55,198 nt of DNA from Christensenella sp. UBA1782 (GCA_002315475.1 DCGI01000003.1:1-55198); one strand, 5' to 3'. Numbered from the stretch's first letter, positions 43,161 to 51,276 are shown. Numbers and translations: made by a program. Notes: generated by a model not told the origin, from the sequence alone.

Positions 43161-44711
43161 ATGGAAGCGACCGAACATTTGGTACAAAAGAATTACATAC
43201 CGAAAAAAGAATTTTGGATTTACGGCATAGCGGCACTCGGGCAAGGCATGGTTTATGCGGCGATGAGCAGTTACATTTCGGATTTTTATCTGAACGTTAT
43301 GGGGCTTACCCCGATTTTCGTCATGCTTCTCATGTTATTGGCTCGGGTATGGGACGCCATCAACGATCCTATCATGGGCATGATCGTCGACCGGTGCGAC
43401 TCCAAATGGGGAAAGTTCAAACCCTATATTGTTTATACGGTTATCCCGATAGCGATACTGACTTTCTTTATGTTCTACGTGCCGTCCTTCTCCAAAACCG
43501 GCTCGGCAAACTACGATAAAACGGGGACGTACGTTTGGGTATCGTTTATTTACGTATTTTGGGGCATGATTTATACGGCGAGCGACGTTCCGTTTTGGAG
43601 TTTGCCCAACGCCATGACGCCCAACGCCGCCGAGCGGGGAAAAACCCTTTCGTTCGCCCGTACGTTAAACGGCATCGGCAGTGCCGTCCCGATGGGACTG
43701 TTTATGATACTCGGTTTCTTCGAGATTCCCGACCAAACCAAATACGTCGTCATGGCGACGGTGGCTTCGGTCTGCGGAGGCTTGCTCTTTGCGGCAAGCT
43801 ATTTGACCACCAAAGAGAGAATCAAAATTCCGAAGCCCGTAAGCGTCGGCAAAAAAGAAAGCGTCTTAAAATTGATTTTTAAGAATAAATATCTTATGCT
43901 CGTGGTACTGATGGGTATCCTTTCGAGCGGAAGATATATGTTACAGGCGGCGGCAATCCACGTATCGAGATATACCTTCTTTATTGACGGCTTAACGCTG
44001 GAAAAGAGCAAGTCCACCGTACAGTTGATTTTCTCCGTTTGTACGGCGGGCGGTATGTTCGGTGCCATGTTGCTCAGTCCGCTGTTGATCAAGAAATTCA
44101 GTTATAAATCCTTGATCGTTACCACCTGCTCGGCAGGGGGAATCGCAGGGGTGATCGGGTACGTCGTAGGCATCACCACGAACTATAACATTTGGGCGTT
44201 TATTCCTTTCCTCGTCATCAGCAGCGTTCCGCTCGGCATTATTAACGTCGTCAGTTACGCGATGATCGGCGACTGCCTTGACTATATGGAACTCACGACG
44301 GGCAGACGGGAAACGGGACTCGGCTCGGCGTGTCAATCCTTTGTCAATAAGTTGGGGAACGCTCTCGCCACGACCATGATTATCGCCATGTACATGATCG
44401 TCGACTTGGACGTGTCCACCATGTCGTCGCAGACCGTTCAGGTCAACCCGACGGAATTGGATAATTCCATCCGAAACGGTATGTATATGTTGGTTTCGTT
44501 GATTCCCGCCGTTTGTATGTTCCTGTGCTGTATTCCGATGTTCTTCTATAAGCTGAACGGCAAAGAAAAGGAAAAAATGCTTTTAGACCTCGCCGAACAG
44601 AGAAAAGCAAGGGGCATTTACGTAGAAGAAGGGGAAGACGAAAAGGAAGACTTCACCAAAGAAGGCATGAAAGAACACAAAAAGAGATTGGCAAAATCTC
44701 GTAAAAAATAA
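43161..44711 (+). CDS. GPH-family sugar:cation symporter (MFS)
   Basis: 516 aa, 12 TM. ARVWDAINDPIMGMIVDRCDSKWGKFKPYI near 70 is the glycoside-pentoside-hexuronide symporter signature; YTASDVPFWSLPNAMTPNAAERG (about 135-160) is the second one. Start at MEATEHLV, preceded by AGGA. Immediately upstream of iolB and iolD, so inositol or a related polyol or glycoside is the likely cargo. Confidence 0.9.
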   Translation: MEATEHLVQKNYIPKKEFWIYGIAALGQGMVYAAMSSYISDFYLNVMGLTPIFVMLLMLLARVWDAINDPIMGMIVDRCDSKWGKFKPYIVYTVIPIAILTFFMFYVPSFSKTGSANYDKTGTYVWVSFIYVFWGMIYTASDVPFWSLPNAMTPNAAERGKTLSFARTLNGIGSAVPMGLFMILGFFEIPDQTKYVVMATVASVCGGLLFAASYLTTKERIKIPKPVSVGKKESVLKLIFKNKYLMLVVLMGILSSGRYMLQAAAIHVSRYTFFIDGLTLEKSKSTVQLIFSVCTAGGMFGAMLLSPLLIKKFSYKSLIVTTCSAGGIAGVIGYVVGITTNYNIWAFIPFLVISSVPLGIINVVSYAMIGDCLDYMELTTGRRETGLGSACQSFVNKLGNALATTMIIAMYMIVDLDVSTMSSQTVQVNPTELDNSIRNGMYMLVSLIPAVCMFLCCIPMFFYKLNGKEKEKMLLDLAEQRKARGIYVEEGEDEKEDFTKEGMKEHKKRLAKSRKK

Positions 44712-44728
44712 AGGAAGGAGATAGAAAA

Positions 44729-45520
44729 ATGTTTGCGTATCCGCAATACGATCAAAGGGGAGAAAAGGTTCTTTGCACCGTCAAAGACAATCCCGAACTA
44801 CTACAAGACATTTCGGTTTTTCAACTGAAAAAAGGACAAAAAAAAGAATTTTTGAGTGCGACGAACGAAAGCGTCGTGCTTCTTATCGACGGTAAAGTCC
44901 GCTTTACCTGCGACACCGTAGACGAAGAAGCCGAGCGGCACGGTCTTTTTAACGACTACCCTACCACCGTACACGTTTGTAAAGGCGTTCGGCTCGGCGT
45001 AGAAGCCGTCGAAGACAGTCGCTTCATTTGGCAATCCACCGAAAACGACCGTATCTTCCCGTCCAAAATTTACCGCAAAAAGGACGTCATCCGTACCGTC
45101 AGTTGCGAAGGCATGTGGGAGAATACCGCCGTACGGGACGTCAATACCATATTTGACTATAGTAACGCACCGTACAGTAACCTCGTCATCGGCGAAGTGC
45201 TTGCTCGGCAAGGCAGATGGTGGAGTTACGTTCCGCACAGTCATCCGCAACCCGAAGTCTATTATTACGAATTCGAACGTCCCGAAGGCTTCGGCGCCTG
45301 CTTCATCGGAGAGGAAGCGCACACCGTCAAAGACGGCTCGGTAGGCGGATTTGTCGGCGGTAAAACGCACGTGCAAGTGACCGCACCCGGATTCCCCATG
45401 TATAACGTGTGGATGATCCGACACTTGGACGGTAACCCTTGGGAAAAAACCCGCGTGGTCGATCCGAGATACGAATGGCTCGATAAAGAATTGGTCTTTA
45501 AGCCGATAGAAGATAAATAA
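44729..45520 (+). CDS. iolB: 5-deoxy-glucuronate isomerase
   Basis: 263 aa bicupin of the KduI/IolB family. Metal-site motif SYVPHSHPQPEVYYYEFERPEGFG (about 170-193) and a C-terminal THVQVTAPGFPMYNVWMIRH are typical of IolB. Converts 5-deoxy-glucuronate to 2-deoxy-5-keto-gluconate in myo-inositol breakdown. RBS AAGGAGA; 17 nt after the symporter and 11 nt before iolD. Confidence 0.93.
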   Translation: MFAYPQYDQRGEKVLCTVKDNPELLQDISVFQLKKGQKKEFLSATNESVVLLIDGKVRFTCDTVDEEAERHGLFNDYPTTVHVCKGVRLGVEAVEDSRFIWQSTENDRIFPSKIYRKKDVIRTVSCEGMWENTAVRDVNTIFDYSNAPYSNLVIGEVLARQGRWWSYVPHSHPQPEVYYYEFERPEGFGACFIGEEAHTVKDGSVGGFVGGKTHVQVTAPGFPMYNVWMIRHLDGNPWEKTRVVDPRYEWLDKELVFKPIEDK

Positions 45521-45531
45521 GGAGATAGAGT

Positions 45532-47469
45532 ATGCAAAAAACCATTAAACTGACCGTTGGGGAAGCCGTTGTTCGATATTTGGATAACCAATACGTATCT
45601 TTTGAGAAGGACGGCAAAATAGAAGAAACGAAATTCGTAGAAGGCTTTTACGCCATTTTCGGGCATGGGTGCGTGCTTGGCATCGGTGAAGCTTTGTCGC
45701 AAGCAAAACACTCGATAAAGGTCTATCAAGGCAGAAACGAACAAGGCATGGCGCAAGCTGCCACCGCTTATGCCAAAATGCACAACCGTCGGAAAATTTT
45801 ACCTTGTATGTCGTCCATAGGCCCCGGCTCCGCCAATATGGTTACCGCCGCCGCTACCGCCACGGTCAACAATATTCCGCTGCTGCTATTCATGGGCGAC
45901 ACCTTCGCTTCTCGGCAACCCGATCCCGTTTTGCAACAGGTAGAACAATTACATAACCCTACCGTTACGACGGCAAACGCCTTCGAGGCGGTGTCCCGTT
46001 ATTTCGATAAAATCACCCGCCCCGAAATGATTCTTTCCGCCTTAACCAACGCCATGCGAGTCTTGACCGATCCCGCTCATACGGGTGCCGTCGCTCTCGC
46101 CATCAGTCAAGACGTACAGGGAGAAAGCTACGACTATCCCGAAGAATTTTTCCGCAAACGCGTCCATATCATTGTCCGTCAAAAACCCGACGACACGCAA
46201 ATACAAGAAGCCGCCGCCGTTTTGAAAACCGCCAAAAAACCGCTCGTTATCGTCGGAGGGGGCGTTCGGTATTCCGAGGCAGGGAAAGAGGTATCCCGTT
46301 TCTGCGAAAAACATAATATTCCGTTTGCCGAAACGCAAGCGGGAAAGAGCAGTATAGAAAGTTCTCACCCGCTGAATTTGGGGGGCATCGGCGTCACCGG
46401 AAACGGCTGTGCCAACGCTATCGCCAAAGACGCCGACGTCGTACTCGGTATCGGCACACGCTTTACCGACTTTACTTCTTCCTCCAAGTGGCTCTATGCG
46501 GATAGTCAAGTCATCACCGTCAATGCGTCGAGCTTCCATGCGGGAAAACTTGATGCGGTGGGCGTCGTGGCAGACGCACGCGAAGGCATCGTCGCACTCG
46601 ACGCCCTTCTCGGAGACTATGTCAGTACCTACACCGACGAAATCGCCGCCGCCAAAAAGGCGTGGGACGAAGAATACAATCGCCTCGCCTCGATAGCGTA
46701 TACGGGGAAAGGGTTTGAACCCGAAAACAAAGTCAGAGTCACCGACAGTTTGGAAGCCTTTAACAGAGACGTAGGTGGAGAGATTTGCCAAACGTCCGCT
46801 TTGGCTTTGGTAAGAAAGCTTATCCCTACCGACGCCGTCGTCGTCGCCGCTGCCGGTTCTTTGCCCGGCTGTATGCAACGGATGTGGACGACCGACAAAC
46901 TGTATTCGTACAATATGGAATACGGCTATTCTTGCATGGGATACGAAATCGCCGGTGCGTTCGGCTCCAAACTCGCCTGCCCGCAACAAGAGGTCTACGC
47001 CCTCTGCGGTGACGGCAGCTATAATATGCTCCACTCCGAAATGATAACCGCCTTGCAAGAAGGGGTGAAGATAAACGTTCTTCTGTTTGACAACGCTTCT
47101 TTCGGTTGCATCAACAATTTACAAATGGGGCAAGGAATCGACGCCCTCTGCACCGAAGCACGCTATCGTGAAGGCGATAAACCCATTCGGGAAGGAAAAT
47201 TTATGGCTATCGACTACGCCATGTGTGCAAGAGGTTACGGCTATAAGACCTATACGGCAAAAACCATGCAAGAATTGGAATTCGCCCTCTTAGACGCCCA
47301 AAAGCAAGACCTGCCCACCCTTATCGACATCAAAGTTTTGCCGAAGACCATGACGGACGGCTACGGCGGTTGGTGGAACGTCGGCTGCAGCGACATTCCT
47401 CGCACCGCCCGAGGTCAAGACGCCTTGAACACAAGAACGGGGAAATTATCCGAAGCTCGCAAGTATTAA
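45532..47469 (+). CDS. iolD: 3D-(3,5/4)-trihydroxycyclohexane-1,2-dione hydrolase
   Basis: 645 aa, normal length. ThDP-dependent ring opening in inositol catabolism, producing the substrate of IolB. EGFYAIFGHGCVLG near 36 carries the ThDP-activating Glu; SSIGPGSANMVTAAA near 100; GDGSYNMLHSEMITAL near 494 is the ThDP/Mg motif. RBS GGAG. The rest of the iol pathway (C, E, J, A) is not in the window; the Gfo/Idh and epimerase at 18.5-20.5 kb are possible but unproven partners. Confidence 0.94.
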   Translation: MQKTIKLTVGEAVVRYLDNQYVSFEKDGKIEETKFVEGFYAIFGHGCVLGIGEALSQAKHSIKVYQGRNEQGMAQAATAYAKMHNRRKILPCMSSIGPGSANMVTAAATATVNNIPLLLFMGDTFASRQPDPVLQQVEQLHNPTVTTANAFEAVSRYFDKITRPEMILSALTNAMRVLTDPAHTGAVALAISQDVQGESYDYPEEFFRKRVHIIVRQKPDDTQIQEAAAVLKTAKKPLVIVGGGVRYSEAGKEVSRFCEKHNIPFAETQAGKSSIESSHPLNLGGIGVTGNGCANAIAKDADVVLGIGTRFTDFTSSSKWLYADSQVITVNASSFHAGKLDAVGVVADAREGIVALDALLGDYVSTYTDEIAAAKKAWDEEYNRLASIAYTGKGFEPENKVRVTDSLEAFNRDVGGEICQTSALALVRKLIPTDAVVVAAAGSLPGCMQRMWTTDKLYSYNMEYGYSCMGYEIAGAFGSKLACPQQEVYALCGDGSYNMLHSEMITALQEGVKINVLLFDNASFGCINNLQMGQGIDALCTEARYREGDKPIREGKFMAIDYAMCARGYGYKTYTAKTMQELEFALLDAQKQDLPTLIDIKVLPKTMTDGYGGWWNVGCSDIPRTARGQDALNTRTGKLSEARKY

Positions 47470-47487
47470 AAAGATTCCGACAAAAGC

Positions 47488-47526
47488 AACCGCCGTTTGG
47501 AACGCAATCCCAAACGGCGGTTTTTT
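47488..47526 (+). terminator. Terminator of iolD
   Basis: AACCGCCGTTTGG/CCAAACGGCGGTT, 13-bp stem with a T6 tail. Confidence 0.9.
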
Positions 47527-47589
47527 ATTGTGGTTTTTCTGTTTTAATGAAATCCGCATTGCCTTACGCCCTTTTCTAAAGGAGGATAT

Positions 47590-47664
47590 TATAGACTTAT
47601 CAAAGAATAGCACACCTTTCAAAGGAGATAAGCGCTATTCTCACACGGTGCGCCAAGCGTCACG
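47590..47664 (+). repeat. Copy of the structured dispersed repeat
   Basis: GAATAGC/GCTATTC stem enclosing CCTTTCAAAGG, followed by CTCACACGGTGCGCCAAGCG and a terminal AAGCG-TCA-CGCTT hairpin. Same core as the tandem array at 8573-8851. Confidence 0.8.
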
Positions 47665-47679
47665 CTTGAGTGCAAAAAA

Positions 47680-47766
47680 CGCCCTCGCCGAGGGCGAGCT
47701 TCTATCCCATAAAGTCAACCCTTCCTTGCCAATAATTTTGCAGGAAGGATTTCCTTGTGGGATAGG
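47680..47766. repeat. Two further inverted repeats beside the DUF6273 remnant
   Basis: CGCCCTC-GCC-GAGGGCG at 47680-47696, then CTATCCCA (47702-47709) pairing with TGGGATAG (47758-47765) around CCTTCCT/AGGAAGG. No gene in this stretch; it continues directly from the dispersed repeat copy and ends at the stop codon of the remnant. Confidence 0.6.
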
Positions 47767-48711
47767 CTATGAGAGCTTAATTTTCAAAGCGGGGGCGACG
47801 CCACAGGCGGTAGAATAGACATAGTTGACGGCATTGGTATCGCCATCGCAGAAGCTTTCCCTCGCATTGCTACTATCGTCATGGTCCGGCGAACGGAGCC
47901 ACCACAAGCCATTGCCGTCATAGGTTCCGCCGGATTCCATATACGCCCCTTGACTCCGAGCGTAGTCGCTCGCGGTCTTTCTTCTTGCCGTGTCGTAATT
48001 GCTATAATCGGTATCAAAACCATAGCTTGCTTTCGTTGCTTCTTGTTCGCTCAGAAGCCATACTTTATCATTGGTATTACTACATGCGTACTCGTTATCC
48101 GTTGCATTATAATTATCGGGGTAGGTGCTCCTTGCGCCGTTATCCACCGTTACCGTTTGGATTAAGGTTTGTTGCAAGCTACTGAATGCCGTATTGTAGA
48201 AGGTATCGTTTAGCCACTTTCTTATATTGGATAAGGCGTAGTTGTTGGCATAGCCCGTTCCGCCGTTGTGACTGAAAGAATCGTATCTATATTCCGAATA
48301 ATACTCTTGACTGTCCAAAATAAGTTCGGCAAGGATGGTCGCATAGCCGTCGCTTTCTTCCAAGATGCGCCACTTGATCGGTTCGTACTTAAACCAATAG
48401 ATATTGCTTGTCGTATAGCCGTTATCGTCTTGTTTGCTATTGTAGGCACTACTGGTATCATCCGGATACTTTGGTCTATAACTCGTAAAATAGACGCCTC
48501 TGTATTTCTCGCCGCCATACTCTTTATCGACATACCACATGAAGTCGGTACCGTTGCTTTGACTGCCGGTATTTCCGTTCCCTTGGTAATACTTATAGCT
48601 CGTCCATCCGTTATTGTTGCCGTTGGTCGGTTTCTTCGTTGAGAAACTTATCGCATTGTTCAGGGCGGTGATTGTGGTGCTGTCGCTTACTTTCGTTTGC
48701 GGATAGTCCAA
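47767..48711 (-). pseudogene. 3' fragment of a DUF6273 surface protein gene
   Basis: 314 codons open from a TTG with no ATG, RBS or signal peptide. The reading begins within DYPQTKVSDSTTITALNNA, which in intact relatives lies well inside the protein. The domain is typical: FMWYVDKEYGGEKYRGVYFTS, WFKYEPIKWRILEES, IRKWLNDTFYNTAFSSLQQ, and a C-terminal LWWLRSP...GVAPALKIKL block resembling C-type-lectin/FGE-like folds. The 5' part has been lost where the AT-rich island joins (about 48716). Expression is doubtful. Confidence 0.75.
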
Positions 48712-48956
48712 TAATTATACTGTCTCTCGTTGATGTCTCGAAAAATTACACAGTCATCCCGTTTTTCTTTAAACCAACTTGCCCCGGACTTTATCTGTAA
48801 TGCAATTAGTTGCTTTGGTTTTCCTGTCGGCTCTGTTATCTCCATATGTGCATCTATGCCTACATCATCAATCGGTTGCTCTCGAAACATCCATTTATTG
48901 CGTTCAGCAATCTCTCCACAATGGCTTACACCAATACGTTCAATATAATTTGCCAT
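48687..48956 (-). pseudogene. 5' fragment of a DUF4365 (PD-(D/E)XK-like) gene
   Basis: 89 aa from an ATG with GGAGG 7 nt upstream. DDVGIDAHMEI (near 34) and LIALQIKSGASWF (near 52) are the Asp and Gln-x-Lys motifs of the DUF4365 nuclease-like domain. After RDINERQYNYW the frame runs into the DUF6273 remnant and stops about eight codons later; related proteins are much longer. The catalytic half-site is kept, so residual activity cannot be excluded. Third gene after the Abi/HEPN and nucleotidyltransferase genes (28-nt gap). Confidence 0.7.
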
Positions 48957-48984
48957 AGTCAAACCTCCATCTTATTGCTGCGTT

Positions 48985-49827
48985 TTAATTTTGAAAATCA
49001 TAATGTTTTGTAAGATAGTTATGTTGACCTTGCCAGTATGAATAAAACGCATTGTATTGTTTCTTGTTTTTAAATAATCTTTTCTCCCCGTTTATTTCCA
49101 TTATATCATCTAAGCTTTCAGCATTTTCAAGCAGTGCCATTGCCGCTGCTTCTATTGCAAGGAAACGTTTACGTTCATCTTCACTTTTGTTTTTGTCATA
49201 CTGCTTTGTAAACAATTTGCGATGAAGTTTAAAAAGAATACATTCAATTGCAAAGGAGAGAATGTGATAATCTTTCCCTGAATAAGTGTATACATTTTCC
49301 CTAAGTGACTTAAATGTACGCACCATCCTCGAATAATTATCATTTGAAATTGAGTTCAATTGTCCAATTATTCTTTGCTCTTCTGAGGAATAAAAATGCT
49401 CATCCTCGCCTGTATGTTCATTGAAAACATTAACTTGTCCCTCTTCCAGATGGCAAACAATCAAATCCGCTTTTAATCGTTTCTTGTTCGGTAAAATTGT
49501 AATGGATCGATTTTTCTTTTGAACAAATTCACATCCGAATTGTTGAGACAATACGCTAAATATGTTTTGCTTTTCTTTCTCCAAAGAAACCTCAATCATA
49601 AATCCAAGTTGAACATCAATATCATCCGACTCTGATATTGCGTTGTTCTTTGAGAAGGAACCTCGAAGATTGATTTGCAATTGATTTGAGTGGAGCATTT
49701 TCTTGTATCTCGCATCCGTGCGAATTGTCCTGTCAATTTGATCAATTGTATAATCTACCTTTTTTCGATCAGACGAACCGTTGTCCCACTCCAGAATTGC
49801 TTTACTTAACGGTGTTTTTTCGTTCAT
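48985..49827 (-). CDS. CD-NTase-like nucleotidyltransferase
   Basis: 280 aa. Active-site pattern LRGSFSKNNAISESDDIDVQL: Gly56-Ser57, Asp69 and Asp71, and a third Asp at 121 in KRLKADLIVCH. This is the polymerase-beta-type fold as in SMODS/CD-NTases of CBASS or MNT antitoxins; helical C-terminal part 170-280. It overlaps the Abi/HEPN gene by 26 nt and has no Shine-Dalgarno, so the two are translationally coupled. It could make a nucleotide signal, or act as an adenylyl/nucleotidyl transferase on the HEPN partner. Confidence 0.75.
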   Translation of the reverse strand: MNEKTPLSKAILEWDNGSSDRKKVDYTIDQIDRTIRTDARYKKMLHSNQLQINLRGSFSKNNAISESDDIDVQLGFMIEVSLEKEKQNIFSVLSQQFGCEFVQKKNRSITILPNKKRLKADLIVCHLEEGQVNVFNEHTGEDEHFYSSEEQRIIGQLNSISNDNYSRMVRTFKSLRENVYTYSGKDYHILSFAIECILFKLHRKLFTKQYDKNKSEDERKRFLAIEAAAMALLENAESLDDIMEINGEKRLFKNKKQYNAFYSYWQGQHNYLTKHYDFQN

Positions 49828-50617
49828 GTTTTGTTATATCATCAAAATACACTTTGAATTCCGGTAATAGGTGATATGTATTTTGTTCGCTCCTTTCCTT
49901 GCTCTCATCTATGATCAAGCAATCATTTATCGTCTTCTTTAATTCATCCTTCGCCAACTTCGGAGACAGATTGATAGCATTTTCAACATTTGCCTTCAAA
50001 CCGTTTTTCTTTTCCCCACCAATCCATACTTCTTTTAAATCTTTTATAATCAGCAACTGATGATGTTCAACGCAGTTTCTGAGTTCTCGTAAGGCATCGA
50101 GATTTTCTTTCAAGTGATCAAAATCGCTCTTGAATAACGAGCTTTGCTGATCAGTATCAAGAAGCAAAAATATTGAATTGAGTACCTGAAGATCGCAGTT
50201 TTCAAGCATATCGAATAAGGTTACTTTGTCCCTTTCGATATTGTTGAAGAAAAACAGTATTTTTTTATACACTGCATCATTTGGAGAATAGTAACAGTGG
50301 AATGTATTGGAAAGCTGCTTTTTCCAATTTTGTTTTTCTATTTCAATATGCCCATATTTATTGCAAATCGCAGCTCTCATCGCAACTTCAGTAAAAGCAA
50401 TGATCTTGTGCAAAGCCCTTCTTAGCTTAATATCATATCGATAATATTCTGAAAGGGACTTATATGTAATCTGATCATTGGTGTGTTCTTTTATTGCCAA
50501 ATATAGATTTGCATATCTTGTGATCCCTTTTAATCGGAGTTTTGTTTCAAAATCATCTTCTTGCGATTCCGGTACTACTAATCCCGGGAAGTATTCTTTC
50601 AATATTTCTTGATTCAT
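49802..50617 (-). CDS. Abi-family (Abi_2/AbiD-F-like) HEPN protein
   Basis: 271 aa. ITRYANLYLAIKEH near 32 and RRALHKIIAFTEVAMRAAICNKYG (about 66-89) are Abi_2-like helices; LRELRNCVEHHQLL near 177-189 contains the HEPN ribonuclease motif Arg180-x4-His185. Such proteins act in abortive infection, usually as RNases. RBS AGGAGG close to ATG. A perfect palindrome overlaps the 5' untranslated region 11 nt upstream of the start. Confidence 0.78.
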   Translation of the reverse strand: MNQEILKEYFPGLVVPESQEDDFETKLRLKGITRYANLYLAIKEHTNDQITYKSLSEYYRYDIKLRRALHKIIAFTEVAMRAAICNKYGHIEIEKQNWKKQLSNTFHCYYSPNDAVYKKILFFFNNIERDKVTLFDMLENCDLQVLNSIFLLLDTDQQSSLFKSDFDHLKENLDALRELRNCVEHHQLLIIKDLKEVWIGGEKKNGLKANVENAINLSPKLAKDELKKTINDCLIIDESKERSEQNTYHLLPEFKVYFDDITKHERKNTVK

Positions 50618-50627
50618 CTTTTACCTC

Positions 50628-50643
50628 CTGAACAATTGTTCAG
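50628..50643. promoter_or_regulatory. Perfect 16-bp palindrome, operator of the Abi-NTase operon
   Basis: CTGAACAATTGTTCAG lies between the Abi start and the divergent XRE promoter and touches the Abi RBS. It contains GAAC-N4-GTTC, the Gram-positive LexA box core, but also the GAACA half-site of the operator at 35751, so either LexA or the adjacent XRE protein may bind. Confidence 0.75.
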
Positions 50644-50659
50644 AACTTTTCGTTCTTCA

Positions 50660-50688
50660 TTGACTTTCATAATCATTTGTGTTATAAT
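50660..50688 (+). promoter_or_regulatory. Promoter of the second XRE gene
   Basis: TTGACT, 17 nt, TATAAT with a TGTGT extension. Confidence 0.8.
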
Positions 50689-50736
50689 ATGGGTGTATTC
50701 AGATGTTACTGTCCGCTTTATATTGGAGGTGACATT

Positions 50737-50964
50737 ATGAATACTCAATCGGAACTTACGCCATATAACGAAAAGCAAACCGCGAAAAATGCGTACAAAA
50801 TGATTGTTGAATCCGGACGCTCCATTGAATCCGTAGCCCTTGATCTACAGGTCTCTGACCGTTTGATCTATTATTGGGCAAGCGGGAAACGGTCCCCGAA
50901 TATCCGTCATTTATTTGCCCTTTCGCAGTTGTTTCAAGTTCCTATCGAAAGCATCCTCGGCTGA
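50737..50964 (+). CDS. XRE-family HTH regulator
   Basis: 75 aa with RBS GGAGG ahead of MNTQSELT. HTH of the HTH_3 type with recognition helix VSDRLIYYWASGKR (about 39-52) and a C-terminal helix pair ending VPIESILG. Divergent from the Abi-NTase operon, with the palindrome between them, so likely its repressor. Recognition helix nearly identical to that of the protein at 35808. Confidence 0.82.
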   Translation: MNTQSELTPYNEKQTAKNAYKMIVESGRSIESVALDLQVSDRLIYYWASGKRSPNIRHLFALSQLFQVPIESILG

Positions 50965-50978
50965 GGGTGCTTTTGTTT
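50950..50978 (+). terminator. Terminator overlapping the XRE stop codon
   Basis: AGCATCCTC/GAGGGTGCT stem followed by TTTTGTTTT; the stop TGA lies in the loop. Confidence 0.7.
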
Positions 50979-50991
50979 TGAATGCCTGTTC

Positions 50992-51021
50992 ATGACGTAT
51001 TCTTAATGCTTGTGTTATAAT
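50992..51021 (+). promoter_or_regulatory. Promoter of the small Asn-rich protein gene
   Basis: ATGACG, 18 nt, TATAAT with extended TGTGT, the same -10 context as the XRE promoter at 50683. Confidence 0.55.
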
Positions 51022-51051
51022 AGGATCATCAAGAACAAGGAGGTAACACCA

Positions 51052-51237
51052 ATGAGCAAAGGAAAAGGCGTTTCCGGTAACACGCATACGCAGAGCCAAC
51101 TCAATAACTATGCGAAGCAGAACAATCCTAACAATTCGGCTAACAGAGCGAATGCCAATAATCACTCAAATCAGCTGAATCCCAACAACAGTGCCTATCA
51201 CCAAAGTCGTTCCGACAATGGCAAAAGCGGCAAATGA
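51052..51237 (+). CDS. Small Asn-rich conserved hypothetical protein
   Basis: 61 aa starting MSKGKGVSGNTHTQSQLNNY, with a strong RBS (AGGAGGT, 7 nt). About one third Asn; repeats of NPNNSA and NANNHSNQ. No TM or signal. I recall similar short KGKG...GNTHTQ...NPNN proteins scattered in Bacillota, function unknown. Has its own promoter and terminator, so it is a free-standing gene. Confidence 0.75.
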   Translation: MSKGKGVSGNTHTQSQLNNYAKQNNPNNSANRANANNHSNQLNPNNSAYHQSRSDNGKSGK

Positions 51238-51243
51238 AGACGA

Positions 51244-51276
51244 AGGCGGTTGACCGTTACGGTGAACCGCCTTTTT
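51244..51276. terminator. Bidirectional terminator
   Basis: AGGCGGTT-G-ACCGT-T-ACGGT-G-AACCGCCT with T5 on the plus strand. It ends the small Asn-rich gene and lies just beyond the stop of the facing subtilase gene. Confidence 0.85.
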
